Positions 52,145-62,080 of a DNA stretch of 64,000 nucleotides are shown in pieces. The translations under genes were made by a program, and so were the position numbers. The stretch comes from CAVQZC01 sp963718315 (GTDB lineage: Bacteria; Actinomycetota; Thermoleophilia; Gaiellales; JAICJC01): assembly GCA_963718315.1 (NCBI GenBank), contig CAVQZC010000006.1, positions 310,001-374,000 of the forward strand, in the 5' to 3' direction. The notes under the pieces are model-generated. The model made no database searches and was not told the DNA's origin. It saw nothing but the letters and a program-made list of their open reading frames with translations. Within the stretch, counting starts at the first letter, position 1. The number at the start of each line of letters is the position of its first letter.

Positions 52145-52520
52145 ACAGCGTCAGCTGCATCCCGTCCGGTGCCTGGACGCGGGCGTTGCGATCTCCCCAG
52201 GGCGTCATCACCGGCGGCGCGACCTGCTCGGCGCCCGCGCCGACCAGGCGCCGCGCCATCTCCTCGCTGTCCTCGACTGCAAGGGCCAGCCTGACCGCGC
52301 CGGCTACGCGCCGGCCCGCCTCGATCGAGTCCACCGTTGCCGCCTGCGCCTCGTCGAGCAGCTCGATCGTTGCCTGCCCTGCCGACAGGAGGATGACCCG
52401 CCCATGATCGGTGCTCCAGTCCGCGACCTGGTCGAGGCCCAGCGCATCGCGGTAGAACGCCACCGCCCCGTCGAAGTCCGCGACCGTCAGCGCGACCCGA
52501 AGCTCCCTCACCTGTCCCAT
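52137..52520 (-). CDS. VOC-fold glyoxalase/bleomycin-resistance-like protein
   Basis: 127-aa single VOC domain. VALTVADFDGAVAFYRDALGLDQVADW and RLALAVEDSEEMARRLVGAGAEQV give the paired beta-alpha-beta modules. The metal ligands are not all conserved. Terminal PWGDRNARVQAPDGMQLTLF is typical of VOC proteins that bind hydrophobic ligands. Overlaps the end of the convergent fusion gene by 8 bp. Substrate unknown. Confidence 0.85.
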   Translation of the reverse strand: MGQVRELRVALTVADFDGAVAFYRDALGLDQVADWSTDHGRVILLSAGQATIELLDEAQAATVDSIEAGRRVAGAVRLALAVEDSEEMARRLVGAGAEQVAPPVMTPWGDRNARVQAPDGMQLTLFT

Positions 52521-52538
52521 CTGATCCTCCCCCTCGCG

Positions 52539-53018
52539 TCACATCGGTATCCGCTCGATCACCCGGAACCCGAGTTGCTCGTAGAGCCGCACGGCGCCGG
52601 ATGGGTTCTCGGAGTCGACCTTGAGGTCGAGCGCCGTCGCCCCGCGGGCCGCGAACACGGTGCAGCAGTGCAGCAGCAGCGCCGTCCCCAGGCCGTGGTG
52701 TCGCCAGCCCGCGTCGACCGCGATGTCCTTCACGAACGAGCTCGTCCAGCAGAGCGCCACGCCGGCGATCCCGTTGCCTGACGAGGCGATGAACCACAGA
52801 TCGGCCGAGAACTCGGAGTCGCCGGTCATTGCCGGCAGCCACTCCCCGAACCCCGGAACGCTGCCGCCGCCCGCGGCGTAGGCCTGCTCCAGCAGGCGGT
52901 GGACGCCGGCGGCGTCGCTGGGAACGAACGTGCGGGCGGTGATCCCGTCCGGCCACACTGCCGCAGCGAATGGCTCGGACAGGGAGCGACGCATCCTCCA
53001 GATCTCGCGCGGTGCCAC
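52539..53018 (-). CDS. GNAT N-acetyltransferase
   Basis: 159-aa acetyltransferase. The acetyl-CoA loop WRHHGLGTALLLHCCTVFAARGATALDLKV and the C-terminal SGAVRLYEQLGFRVIERIPM are GNAT motifs A and B. KDIAVDAGWR is the beta4 strand. The N-terminal ~30 residues (MAPREIWRMRRSLSEPF) are an extension that could instead start later. Substrate unknown. Upstream of the VOC gene on the same strand (18 nt). Confidence 0.87.
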   Translation of the reverse strand: MAPREIWRMRRSLSEPFAAAVWPDGITARTFVPSDAAGVHRLLEQAYAAGGGSVPGFGEWLPAMTGDSEFSADLWFIASSGNGIAGVALCWTSSFVKDIAVDAGWRHHGLGTALLLHCCTVFAARGATALDLKVDSENPSGAVRLYEQLGFRVIERIPM

Positions 53019-53062
53019 CGGTCCTAGCCTACCGGCCGTCCCCGCTCTGATATGAACACCTC

Positions 53063-54193
53063 GTGCGGCGGATCGGACAGGACGTTGTGGTGATCGGCGG
53101 CGGCGTGTTCGGCCTGGCCGGCGCGTTGGAGCTTGCCCGCCGCGGCAACGCCGTCACGGTGATCGACCGCTTCGGCTCGGGCCACCCGGCAACGTCGTCG
53201 ACCGGGGCGTCCCGCAGCATCCGCATCGCGTACACCGAGCCGCTCTACGTCGAGCTCGCACGCCGCGCGATCGAGCGGTGGGGGCAGCTCGAAGAGCAGT
53301 CGGGGATCCGGATCCTTCACCTCACCGGCCAGGTGGACATCGGCCCTGCGCCGGCTCTCGAGGCGCTGGTCGCTGCCGCTGAGGCCACCGGCTCGGGGCT
53401 GGAACAGCGCTCCAACAGCGGCCTGAGGGAGGTGCTTCCGGAGCTCGCTTCCAGTGCCGGCGACGGCCTGTTCCACCGCGAGGCCGGGACGGTGCTCGCC
53501 GAGGCCGGAATGCAGGCGCTGGGACGTGCGGCTGCCGATGCCGGCGTCGAGGTGCTCGCCCCGGAGCGAGTGACCGCGATCGAGGCCGGCGACCGCGTAC
53601 GCGTGACGACCGCCGCCCGCACGCTCGAGGCCGACCGCGTCGTGATCGCGGCCGGGCCGTGGTCGGGCGCCCTGCTGGACTCGCTCGGCATGTCGCTGCC
53701 GCTGGCTCCGGCGGTTGCCCAGGTGACCTTCCTGGATGCGCCGTCGATGGTCGACCGGCCGGGGGTGGTGGAGTGGCCGGAGCCGGGCAGCGCCGGCATC
53801 TACAGCCACCCGGTTCCCGGCGTCGGGTACAAGATCGCGTTCGATGCCGGCAGCGAGGGCTGGGACCCTGACGTGGAGGAGTGGGAACCCGACGCCGACG
53901 AGGAGCGCCGCCTCCTGGAATGGATGGAGCGTCGCCTGCCGGGCGCCCCGCGGAGCGTCGCCTACAGCCAGCGGCACCCCTGGACGATGACCCCCGACTC
54001 GGACTGGGTGATCGACCGCCGCGGGGCCGTGGTGCTCGCCTGCGGGTGCTCCGGGCACGCCTTCAAGTTCGGGCCGGCGCTCGGCCCGCTGGTTGCCGAC
54101 GTCGTCGAAGGCGCCGACCCCGAGCCGCTGTTCCGGCTCGGGCGCCCCGGCTTGCAGCGGTCGGTCTCGGCGGCCGACGCGATCGCCCGATGA
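53063..54193 (+). CDS. SoxA/N-methyltryptophan-oxidase-like FAD amine oxidase
   Basis: 376-aa flavoprotein oxidase starting at GTG. FAD motif VVVIGGGVFGLAGALELARRG, GASRSIRIAY, PVPGVGYKIAFDAG and GCSGHAFKFGPALGPLVADV follow the monomeric sarcosine oxidase plan. In sarcosine oxidase the flavin is held by a Cys within C-x-Y-T-x-T-P-D; here the equivalent segment is RHPWTMTPDSD, so no covalent link is possible. The substrate could be an N-methyl or secondary amino acid. The stop lies inside the ATGATG start of the next gene. Confidence 0.9.
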   Translation: MRRIGQDVVVIGGGVFGLAGALELARRGNAVTVIDRFGSGHPATSSTGASRSIRIAYTEPLYVELARRAIERWGQLEEQSGIRILHLTGQVDIGPAPALEALVAAAEATGSGLEQRSNSGLREVLPELASSAGDGLFHREAGTVLAEAGMQALGRAAADAGVEVLAPERVTAIEAGDRVRVTTAARTLEADRVVIAAGPWSGALLDSLGMSLPLAPAVAQVTFLDAPSMVDRPGVVEWPEPGSAGIYSHPVPGVGYKIAFDAGSEGWDPDVEEWEPDADEERRLLEWMERRLPGAPRSVAYSQRHPWTMTPDSDWVIDRRGAVVLACGCSGHAFKFGPALGPLVADVVEGADPEPLFRLGRPGLQRSVSAADAIAR

Positions 54194-55203
54194 TGAGAGC
54201 ACTGCGCAACCCGGCCGCCGATCCCTCGCGAGTCCCAGCGCCGCGCACGGACGCGATCGTCTTCCACCACCTGCTGCCCGGCTACCGGCCGACGCCGGTG
54301 CAGGACCTGCCGGGCGTCGCCGCCGAGCTCGGATTGGCGGCGGTCGGCCTGAAAGACGAGTCCGACCGCTTCGGGCTGCCCGCCTTCAAGATCCTCGGCG
54401 CATCGTGGGCGGTCGAGCGGACGCTTCGGGGACGGCCTGACGTCGACACGCTGGTGGCGGCCAGCGCCGGGAATCACGGTCGGGCGGTCGCGCACGTCGC
54501 CCGGCAGCGGGGGCTGACGTGCCGGATCTTCCTGCCCGGCCGCTCGGCCCCGGCCCGCCGGGAGGCGATTGCGGGCGAGGGCGCCGAGGTCGTGATCGTC
54601 GACGGCACGTACGAGGAGGCTGTTGCCCGGGCAGGCGAGGCGGCTGCCGATGCACGGGTGGTCGAGGTTGCGGACACCGGCTCAGGGCCGACTGCGGAGT
54701 GGGTGATCGACGGCTACGCGACCCTGTTCGACGAGGCACGCGGGCAGTTTGCGGCCAGCCTGATCATCGTCCCGGTCGGCGTCGGCTCGCTGGCGGCGGC
54801 CGCCGCCAGGGCGGGAGCCGACGCGGGCATCCCGGTGGTCGGCGTCGAGCCGGACACGGCCGCCTGCCTGACCGCCTCGCTCGCCGCAGGGTCGCCGACC
54901 GCCGTCGCGAACCCCGGCACGGTGATGGCGGGACTCGACTGCGCGGAGATCTCACCGACCGCCTGGCCGACGCTCGTGGCGGGCATCGCCGGCATGGTCA
55001 CGGTGACCGATAGCGAGTCACGGGCCGCCATGGCCGAGCTCGCAGAGCAGGGGCTCGCCATCGGCGAGTGCGGGGCGGCATCGCTCGCCGCGCTGCGGGC
55101 CCTGGCGGCTGACCCGGACTGCGCCGAGGTGCGCGGCGCCGTCGGTCTCGGACCCCAGAGCCGGGTGCTCCTGATTGCCACCGAGGGCCTGACGGCCGGT
55201 TAG
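54190..55203 (+). CDS. Diaminopropionate-ammonia-lyase-like PLP enzyme
   Basis: 337-aa fold-type II PLP enzyme. LKDESDRFGLPAFKILGA (54-71) with K67 is the diaminopropionate ammonia-lyase signature. SAGNHGRAVAHVAR (92-105) binds phosphate, VPVGVGSLAAA is the Gly-rich loop and GVEPDTAACLTASLAAG and GLDCAEIS match the family. It probably deaminates a small amino acid (2,3-diaminopropionate, serine or threonine-like). It overlaps the amine-oxidase stop by 4 nt, so the two enzymes act in one catabolic route. Confidence 0.88.
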   Translation: MMRALRNPAADPSRVPAPRTDAIVFHHLLPGYRPTPVQDLPGVAAELGLAAVGLKDESDRFGLPAFKILGASWAVERTLRGRPDVDTLVAASAGNHGRAVAHVARQRGLTCRIFLPGRSAPARREAIAGEGAEVVIVDGTYEEAVARAGEAAADARVVEVADTGSGPTAEWVIDGYATLFDEARGQFAASLIIVPVGVGSLAAAAARAGADAGIPVVGVEPDTAACLTASLAAGSPTAVANPGTVMAGLDCAEISPTAWPTLVAGIAGMVTVTDSESRAAMAELAEQGLAIGECGAASLAALRALAADPDCAEVRGAVGLGPQSRVLLIATEGLTAG

Positions 55204-56099
55204 CCCGCGCTGAGCTCGGCCACCCAGTGCCGGGCGGCGCGGACGAGCACCGGGTGGTTGTCCTCGGTGTAGTAGGCGATGACACCGGCCGCCTGGGACG
55301 CGACCCATCCCCGGCTGCGCGCCCATGTGGCGTCGTCGATGGAAAGCTTCGAGCGGAATACCTCCCGACCGTGCGCGGTGAGGAGCTTCCACGCGACCAT
55401 CACGTCACAGGCGGGGTCGCCGACGGCCAGGCAGCCGAAATCGATTGCACCGGTCAAGCGGCCGTCGGTCATCAGCAGGTTCTGGGCGTCGAGATCGCCG
55501 TGAATCCACACCGGCGGTCGGTTCCACAGGGGCGTCCGCAGGGCGTCTTCCCACACGGCCGTCAGCACGCTCGTGTCGGTGCGGCCTTCGAGCTCCGCGA
55601 ACCAGGCCCGCGTCTGAGCGTCGCGCTGCGCCAGCGGTTCTCCTCGTCCGCCGTTGTGCCGGCCGGGCGTCGGCCCGTCCGTCGGATCGATCTGCTGGAG
55701 CGCTGCGATGAACCCGGATAGCTCGGTTGCGAACTCCTCCTGGTCTCGGATCCGGTCGAGGGCCACCCGTTCTCCGGGCACCCAGGAGTACACCGACCAG
55801 CTCGACGGGTAGCCCTCACCGGGGATCCCTTCGGCGAGCACCTCCGGAACGGCAAGCGGCAGCTGCGGCCCGATCCGGGGCAGCCAGCGCCACTCCCTGG
55901 CCAGTGACTCCCGGACGCGCGGAATCCGCGGCAGTCGCGCGACCATCCCGCCCCCCAGCCGGTAGAGGGCGTGGTCGGTCCCCATCAGCTCCACCCGCTC
56001 GATCGGAAGGGACGCCCACTCAGGGAACTGCTCCTCGAGCAGCCGCCGGACGAGGGGCGCGTCGATCTCCAACTCGTCGTCGTGCATCTTCGCCGTCAT
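55200..56099 (-). CDS. APH/choline-kinase-family phosphotransferase
   Basis: 299-aa protein kinase-fold enzyme. Brenner motif HGDLDAQNLLM with the catalytic Asp and GAIDFGCLAVGDPACDVMVAWKLL with the metal-binding DFG-like DF. The N-lobe has ELMGTDHALYRLGGGMVARLPR. Similar to homologues acting on small molecules such as aminoglycosides or hydroxylated metabolites. No acquired-resistance context is present, so its role here is probably metabolic. Convergent with the PLP-lyase gene with a 4-bp overlap. Confidence 0.9.
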   Translation of the reverse strand: MTAKMHDDELEIDAPLVRRLLEEQFPEWASLPIERVELMGTDHALYRLGGGMVARLPRIPRVRESLAREWRWLPRIGPQLPLAVPEVLAEGIPGEGYPSSWSVYSWVPGERVALDRIRDQEEFATELSGFIAALQQIDPTDGPTPGRHNGGRGEPLAQRDAQTRAWFAELEGRTDTSVLTAVWEDALRTPLWNRPPVWIHGDLDAQNLLMTDGRLTGAIDFGCLAVGDPACDVMVAWKLLTAHGREVFRSKLSIDDATWARSRGWVASQAAGVIAYYTEDNHPVLVRAARHWVAELSAG

Positions 56100-56138
56100 C
56101 GACGCCGGAGCCTAACGGGCCTCGGTTAGCCTGCGAGC

Positions 56139-56603
56139 GTGGCGAAGATCCTGGTCACCGGGATGTCAGGCACGGGGAAGTCGGCGGCGCTGGTCGAGCT
56201 CGGCCGGCGCGGGTACCGGGTCGTCGAAACCGACGAGCCCGGATGGAAGGAGTGGCGGGACGGCGAGGAGCTGTGGCGGGAGCGGGAGATCTCCGAGCTG
56301 CTTGCGGTGCAGGACGACCGGACGCTCTACGTCTCCGGCTGCGTCGCGAACCAGGGCCGCTTCTACGACCGCTTCGACGCGGTGGTGCTGCTCAGTGCTC
56401 CCGCGCCCGTGCTGCTCGACCGGATCGAGAAGCGCACGTCCAACGATTTCGGCAAGCATCCCGCCGAGCGGGAGCAGATCCTGCGCGACCTGGCCGAAAC
56501 AGAGCCGTTGCTGCGCAAGACGGCAAGCCACGAGCTGGACGCGTCCAGGCCGCTCGAGGAGATCGTCGGCGAGCTGATCCGGATCGCTAACGACTCAGGT
56601 TAG
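56139..56603 (+). CDS. P-loop nucleoside/small-molecule kinase-like protein
   Basis: 154-aa AAA/shikimate-kinase-fold protein starting at GTG. Walker A GMSGTGKS (8-15) follows VAKILVT, and GYRVVETDEPGW carries the substrate-binding Asp. The VVLLSAPAPVLLDRIEKR lid region and HPAEREQILRDLAETEPLL helix are typical of small P-loop kinases. Substrate unknown. Its 3' end overlaps the convergent cupin gene by 17 bp. Confidence 0.85.
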   Translation: MAKILVTGMSGTGKSAALVELGRRGYRVVETDEPGWKEWRDGEELWREREISELLAVQDDRTLYVSGCVANQGRFYDRFDAVVLLSAPAPVLLDRIEKRTSNDFGKHPAEREQILRDLAETEPLLRKTASHELDASRPLEEIVGELIRIANDSG

Positions 56604-57126
56604 GAAGCCCCTCGGTGTACGGGCCCTTGGAGGTCTTCGGCGTGCCGGCGTAGGCAGCCTTCCCGCTGGTCACCTCCTCGGCGACGCCGGCCTCGTGGCT
56701 GAGCGCCAGCTCGGACACCTGATAGCGGAGGCCGTCGCCCGCGTTGCGGGCGCCCACGCAGAGGATCGCGCACGGGCCGTCGCCGCTACCGACGAAGATG
56801 TGCTCCGTCCACGGAGGGCAGTGGACGAAGTCCCAGGCCACCAGCCGCCGCTCTTCGCCTTCGATCAGCACCAGGCACTCGCCGCTGAGCACCAGGAAGT
56901 CCTCCTGGCCTTCCTCGGAGTGGTAGTAGCCGTTGGGCTGCCCGGGCCACAGCACCTGGACGTTGATCCCGTAGTGCGCAAAGTGCGGCGATCCCTCGAA
57001 CGTGACGCCCTTGCCGAACTTCTCGTTGTCGAACCACTCGGCGTCCCGGGCGTTGACGACGAACCAGCCCTCTCCGGCCGGCCTCCGTCCCGCCTCGGTC
57101 TGCTCCATCGGAGCCTCTGGCACCAT
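56587..57126 (-). CDS. Cupin-domain protein
   Basis: 179-aa cupin. Start MVPEAPMEQTEA has GGGGAGGAG directly upstream. Cupin motif 1 is PNGYYHSEEGQEDFLVLSGECLVLIEG, where H/E/E provide metal ligands. Motif 2 is FVHCPPWTEHIFVGSGDGP with its His. VEGEERRLVAWD separates them. The N-terminal GWFVVNARDAEWFDNEKFGKGVTFEG resembles cupins of sugar- or polyketide-like metabolism. Likely binds Fe or Mn; function unassigned. Confidence 0.85.
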   Translation of the reverse strand: MVPEAPMEQTEAGRRPAGEGWFVVNARDAEWFDNEKFGKGVTFEGSPHFAHYGINVQVLWPGQPNGYYHSEEGQEDFLVLSGECLVLIEGEERRLVAWDFVHCPPWTEHIFVGSGDGPCAILCVGARNAGDGLRYQVSELALSHEAGVAEEVTSGKAAYAGTPKTSKGPYTEGLPNLSR

Positions 57127-57302
57127 CTCCTCCCCCTTCGGTCGCCTGCAGGTGCCCGGACTATCGCATGGCTGGTAAGCCCGGTCACCGCGGGGGCCGG
57201 AACGTCCGCCGGCTTCCAAACCGCTCCGCGCTGGGGTCGGTAGTCGCTCTGCACGCGCGTCGTATCCGGCGCGGGAACCCCCATCGGATAACGGAGGGCA
57301 CG

Positions 57303-58457
57303 ATGGAAGTCGAACACGGTGCAGCGGCGGAGCCACGGTCCGAAGCGGCCATCGCCGACCTTGAACAGAAGTGGAACCGGGTGGTTGGCCGGCGCGCGTT
57401 TCTCGCGGGAGCGGGAGCCGTCGGAGTTGCGGCGGTGTCCGGCGGCCTGCTGGCAGACGCGGCCCGGGCCACCGCCCCGGTGACCAGCGGCGACATTGCG
57501 ATCCTGCGGTTCCTTGCCGCAGCGGAGCTGATCGAGACCGACCTCTGGCAGCAGTACGCGGAGCTGGGCGGTGTCAACGGCGGGAACCCGGCCTATGCGC
57601 TGGCGCTCGAGAATCTCGACGAGGACATGCCGCAGTACGTCTCGGACAACACCGACGACGAGCACACCCATGCGGCGTTCCTGAACGCCTACCTGCGCTC
57701 GGTGGGCGGGCAGCCCGTGAACCTGGACAAGTTCCGGACGCTGCCGAGCAGCACCGCGACCGGGGCCCAGCAGATCGGCCGTCTGACGAACCTGCAGAAC
57801 CTGAACGTCGACACCAGCTGGTACACGCGCTACCGCAGCACGCACAACCCCGACCTCGGGGCGACCTTCCCGCAGGCCGTGGCGATCACCAACCAGCCGG
57901 CGATTCCGATCAGCGACTCGGATACGCCGCCCGGGCAGAAGCAGCCCGTGCCGCCGAAGACGTCGAAGCAGGAGCGGATGCAGGCGATCGCCAACTCGGC
58001 CGGCTTCCACTTCGCGATGATCGAGCAGGGGGGCTCGAGCCTGTACACGACGATGAGCATGAAGGTCAGCAATCTCGAGGTGCTGAGGATCGTGGTCAGC
58101 ATCGGCGGGGTCGAGGTCAACCACTTCGCGGTCTGGCACGACAAGGCGGGGAACGCCGTCGCACAGCCGCTGGCCGGCGTCACCGACCCCGAGACGGGGA
58201 CAACGTTCCCCGATCTGAACGCCCGCAACAGCGAGCTGTTCCAGACCAACCTGATCTTCCCCGAGCCGTGTGACTTCATCGACGAGAGCCTGCCGCGGTG
58301 CTCGGTGATCCGGCCTTCGCTGGATTCCGACGCGGGTGCGATGGCAGCGGTTCGGGCGCTCACCGCGAGCGGGCTGTTCAGCGGTCAGTCGGCCGGGTTC
58401 TTCGACGCCGTCACGCAGCTCGCATCAGCCGCCGACGCGGCACAGAGACACGCATAG
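57303..58457 (+). CDS. Tat-exported ferritin-like domain protein
   Basis: 384-aa protein. N-terminal twin-arginine signal VVGRRAFLAGAGAVGVAAVSGGLLA (about residues 28-52) predicts Tat export. The mature part has a ferritin-like four-helix domain: FLAAAELIETDLWQQYAELG, ALENLDEDMPQYVSDNTDDEHTHAAF (Glu, Glu-x2-His) and FHFAMIEQGGSSLYTTM, with a late VSIGGVEVNHFAVW supplying Glu/His ligands. This group of long actinobacterial ferritin-like exoproteins probably carries a di-iron centre. ATG has GGAGG upstream. Downstream is a hairpin terminator. Confidence 0.85.
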   Translation: MEVEHGAAAEPRSEAAIADLEQKWNRVVGRRAFLAGAGAVGVAAVSGGLLADAARATAPVTSGDIAILRFLAAAELIETDLWQQYAELGGVNGGNPAYALALENLDEDMPQYVSDNTDDEHTHAAFLNAYLRSVGGQPVNLDKFRTLPSSTATGAQQIGRLTNLQNLNVDTSWYTRYRSTHNPDLGATFPQAVAITNQPAIPISDSDTPPGQKQPVPPKTSKQERMQAIANSAGFHFAMIEQGGSSLYTTMSMKVSNLEVLRIVVSIGGVEVNHFAVWHDKAGNAVAQPLAGVTDPETGTTFPDLNARNSELFQTNLIFPEPCDFIDESLPRCSVIRPSLDSDAGAMAAVRALTASGLFSGQSAGFFDAVTQLASAADAAQRHA

Positions 58458-58494
58458 CTCGATTCGAGTGCCCCGCGAGGGGTTCTCCCGCAAC

Positions 58495-58540
58495 GCCACT
58501 GGCCGAGGTCTCTCCTCCCCCTCTGGCCCCGGCCAGTGGC
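58495..58540 (+). terminator. Hairpin terminator
   Basis: GCCACTGGCC (58495-58504) and GGCCAGTGGC (58531-58540) are perfect 10-bp complements downstream of the ferritin-like gene; a smaller CCCCGCGAGGGG hairpin precedes it. Confidence 0.55.
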
Positions 58541-58626
58541 TACCGCGGCCGCACGCGTCTCGGGATGTCTCGTGGCCCGTCGTCCGATGTATGCTCGCGG
58601 CCTCGCGACCCACAGGAGGAGTGGAG

Positions 58627-58917
58627 ATGAGCGTGCTGATCACGATGCGTGTCCCCGGTGACACCGAGCAGTTCCGGCGATTCGTGCAGGATGAAGATCG
58701 CCTCCGCGAGGTCTCCGACCGGGCAAAGGCAGCGGGCGCATTGCATCATCGGTTCGGAGTCGGAGACGGCTTCGTCATCGTCGTCGACGAGTGGGAGACA
58801 GCCGAGGCGTTCCAGACCTTCGTCGCGGGGCTCGGCGAGGTGTTCCGCGACGCCGGCGCGCAGGGAGAGCCCGAGATCACGATCACCGAGGCGATCGCCA
58901 CCGTCGATCAGTTCTGA
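58627..58917 (+). CDS. Small ABM-like protein
   Basis: 96-aa dimeric alpha/beta-barrel protein. MSVLITMRVPGDTEQFRRF and RAKAAGALHHRFGVGDGFVIVVDEWETAEAFQTFV give the two-repeat ferredoxin-like fold, with the H-H-R/VDEW pattern found in monooxygenase/antibiotic-biosynthesis-type proteins. ATG follows AGGAGGAGTGGAG. Could be an oxygenase or ligand-binding sensor. Stands alone before ftsH. Confidence 0.75.
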   Translation: MSVLITMRVPGDTEQFRRFVQDEDRLREVSDRAKAAGALHHRFGVGDGFVIVVDEWETAEAFQTFVAGLGEVFRDAGAQGEPEITITEAIATVDQF

Positions 58918-58980
58918 GCAAGTGAGGCTCCCGGCAGCCGATCCGGCGCTGGCGCGCGGCGGCGCTTGCGCCGGTGGCCT

Positions 58981-61011
<2,031 letters not shown>

Positions 61012-61043
61012 CCGCAGGCGGGCAGCGAGCCGGAGGCGCGAGC

Positions 61044-61087
61044 TTGACTTTGCACCACAAAGCGTGATAGCTTTGCAGTGCAAAGTC
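61044..61087 (+). promoter_or_regulatory. Palindromic promoter/operator of the membrane-wHTH operon
   Basis: GACTTTGCAC (61046-61055) and GTGCAAAGTC (61078-61087) are perfect inverted repeats; an inner CTTTGCAGTGCAAAG palindrome (61071-61085) overlaps the right arm. A TTGACT box at 61044-61049 and an ATAGCT-like -10 about 17 nt later lie inside, so a bound repressor would block RNA polymerase. The winged-helix protein at 61775 is the natural candidate. Confidence 0.6.
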
Positions 61088-61103
61088 GAAGTGGAGGAGC
61101 AAG

Positions 61104-61778
61104 ATGAACGGCACCGATGACACGAGCGCGATGGCGGCAGGCGACGAGGGCGGGCTCGATCCGCGCGAGGCGGCACGGCTGCTCGATCAGACTGAGCGGG
61201 AGGCGCGGCGGCAGTTCAACCTGAGCCCGCAGTGGATCAGTGCAGTGATGGGCGCTGTGATCCTCGTCGCCTACGGCTCGCTGTGGCTCTCGACCCGTGG
61301 GCAGCACCCCTACAAGGGGCCGAGCCTTGGCGTGGTCGCGCTGGTGTACGTGGCGGTGGCCCTCGCGTTCGCCGTGTCCGTGAAGGTCTACCGGCGCGCG
61401 ACCGCCGGCGTCAGCGGGCCAGCGGTAAGGCAGCAGCAAGCCGAGGGGGTCGCGATCCTGGTGTCGTTCGTGCTGGGCAGCCCCGTGCTGCAGGGCGCGC
61501 TGCAGCACTATGGCGCGACCGATGCGATCGTCTATGGGGTGATCCCGGCCGCGGCGCCGCTGATCATCGTCGGCACCACCGCCGTTGGGATCGCCGCCAG
61601 CAAGGCCGACTGGCCGCAGTTCGGGGCCGCGCTCGCGGTGGTGGTGGCCGGCGTTGTGGCTGCGTTCTCAGGGCCGAGCGGAGCGTGGCTGGTGGCCGGG
61701 ATCGGTCTGTTCATCGCGGTGGTCGGCTACGCCGCAGCCGACGCCTCGCGACGTGGCCGTGCGCCACAGCGGGCGTGA
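61104..61778 (+). CDS. Integral membrane protein, 224 aa
   Basis: Six-TM protein with a soluble Glu/Asp-rich N-terminus (EAARLLDQTEREARRQFNLSPQW). Helices near 48-62, 74-96, 113-127, 143-160, 171-185 and 190-205. It lies 3 nt before and overlapping a winged-helix gene and behind a palindromic promoter. ATG has GGAGGAG about 7 nt upstream. No family motif recognised; its coupling to a transcription factor suggests a ligand-responsive membrane protein under autoregulation. Confidence 0.75.
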   Translation: MNGTDDTSAMAAGDEGGLDPREAARLLDQTEREARRQFNLSPQWISAVMGAVILVAYGSLWLSTRGQHPYKGPSLGVVALVYVAVALAFAVSVKVYRRATAGVSGPAVRQQQAEGVAILVSFVLGSPVLQGALQHYGATDAIVYGVIPAAAPLIIVGTTAVGIAASKADWPQFGAALAVVVAGVVAAFSGPSGAWLVAGIGLFIAVVGYAAADASRRGRAPQRA

Positions 61779-62074
61779 GCGCCGACTCGCTCGACCCGGT
61801 TATCCACGCCCCAGCGCGGCTCCGGATCGTCGCGACGCTGGCCGCGCTTCCTGACGGAGCCAGCCTGTCTTTCACCCGCCTGCAGGACATGCTCGAGCTG
61901 ACTCCCGGCAATCTGATCACCCACCTGCGCAAGCTCGAGGACGCCGGCTACCTCGCCAGCGAGACGACGGGGAACGGCAGAGCATCTCGCACCTCGATCG
62001 CGCTGACCCGCCAGGGCCGCGATGCGCTCGACGCCTACACCGACGCGCTGCGCGGTCTACTCGACGGTCTCTAG
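61775..62074 (+). CDS. Winged-helix transcriptional regulator (HTH_34 type)
   Basis: 99-aa single winged-helix domain of the HTH_34/MarR-like group: HAPARLRIVATLAALPDGASLSF, LELTPGNLITHLRKLEDAGYLA (recognition helix) and TTGNGRASRTSIALTRQGRDALDAY (wing and last helix). GTG overlaps the TGA of the membrane gene. No sensor domain, so regulation is probably by interaction or oxidation-independent ligand binding. Likely represses the operon through the TTTGCA/TGCAAA repeats upstream. Confidence 0.87.
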   Translation: MSADSLDPVIHAPARLRIVATLAALPDGASLSFTRLQDMLELTPGNLITHLRKLEDAGYLASETTGNGRASRTSIALTRQGRDALDAYTDALRGLLDGL

Positions 62075-62080
62075 GGCCAG

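Noticed and set aside
55200..56099. Aminoglycoside-resistance gene
   Set aside because: The APH-like fold is shared by many metabolic kinases, and there is no mobile or resistance context.
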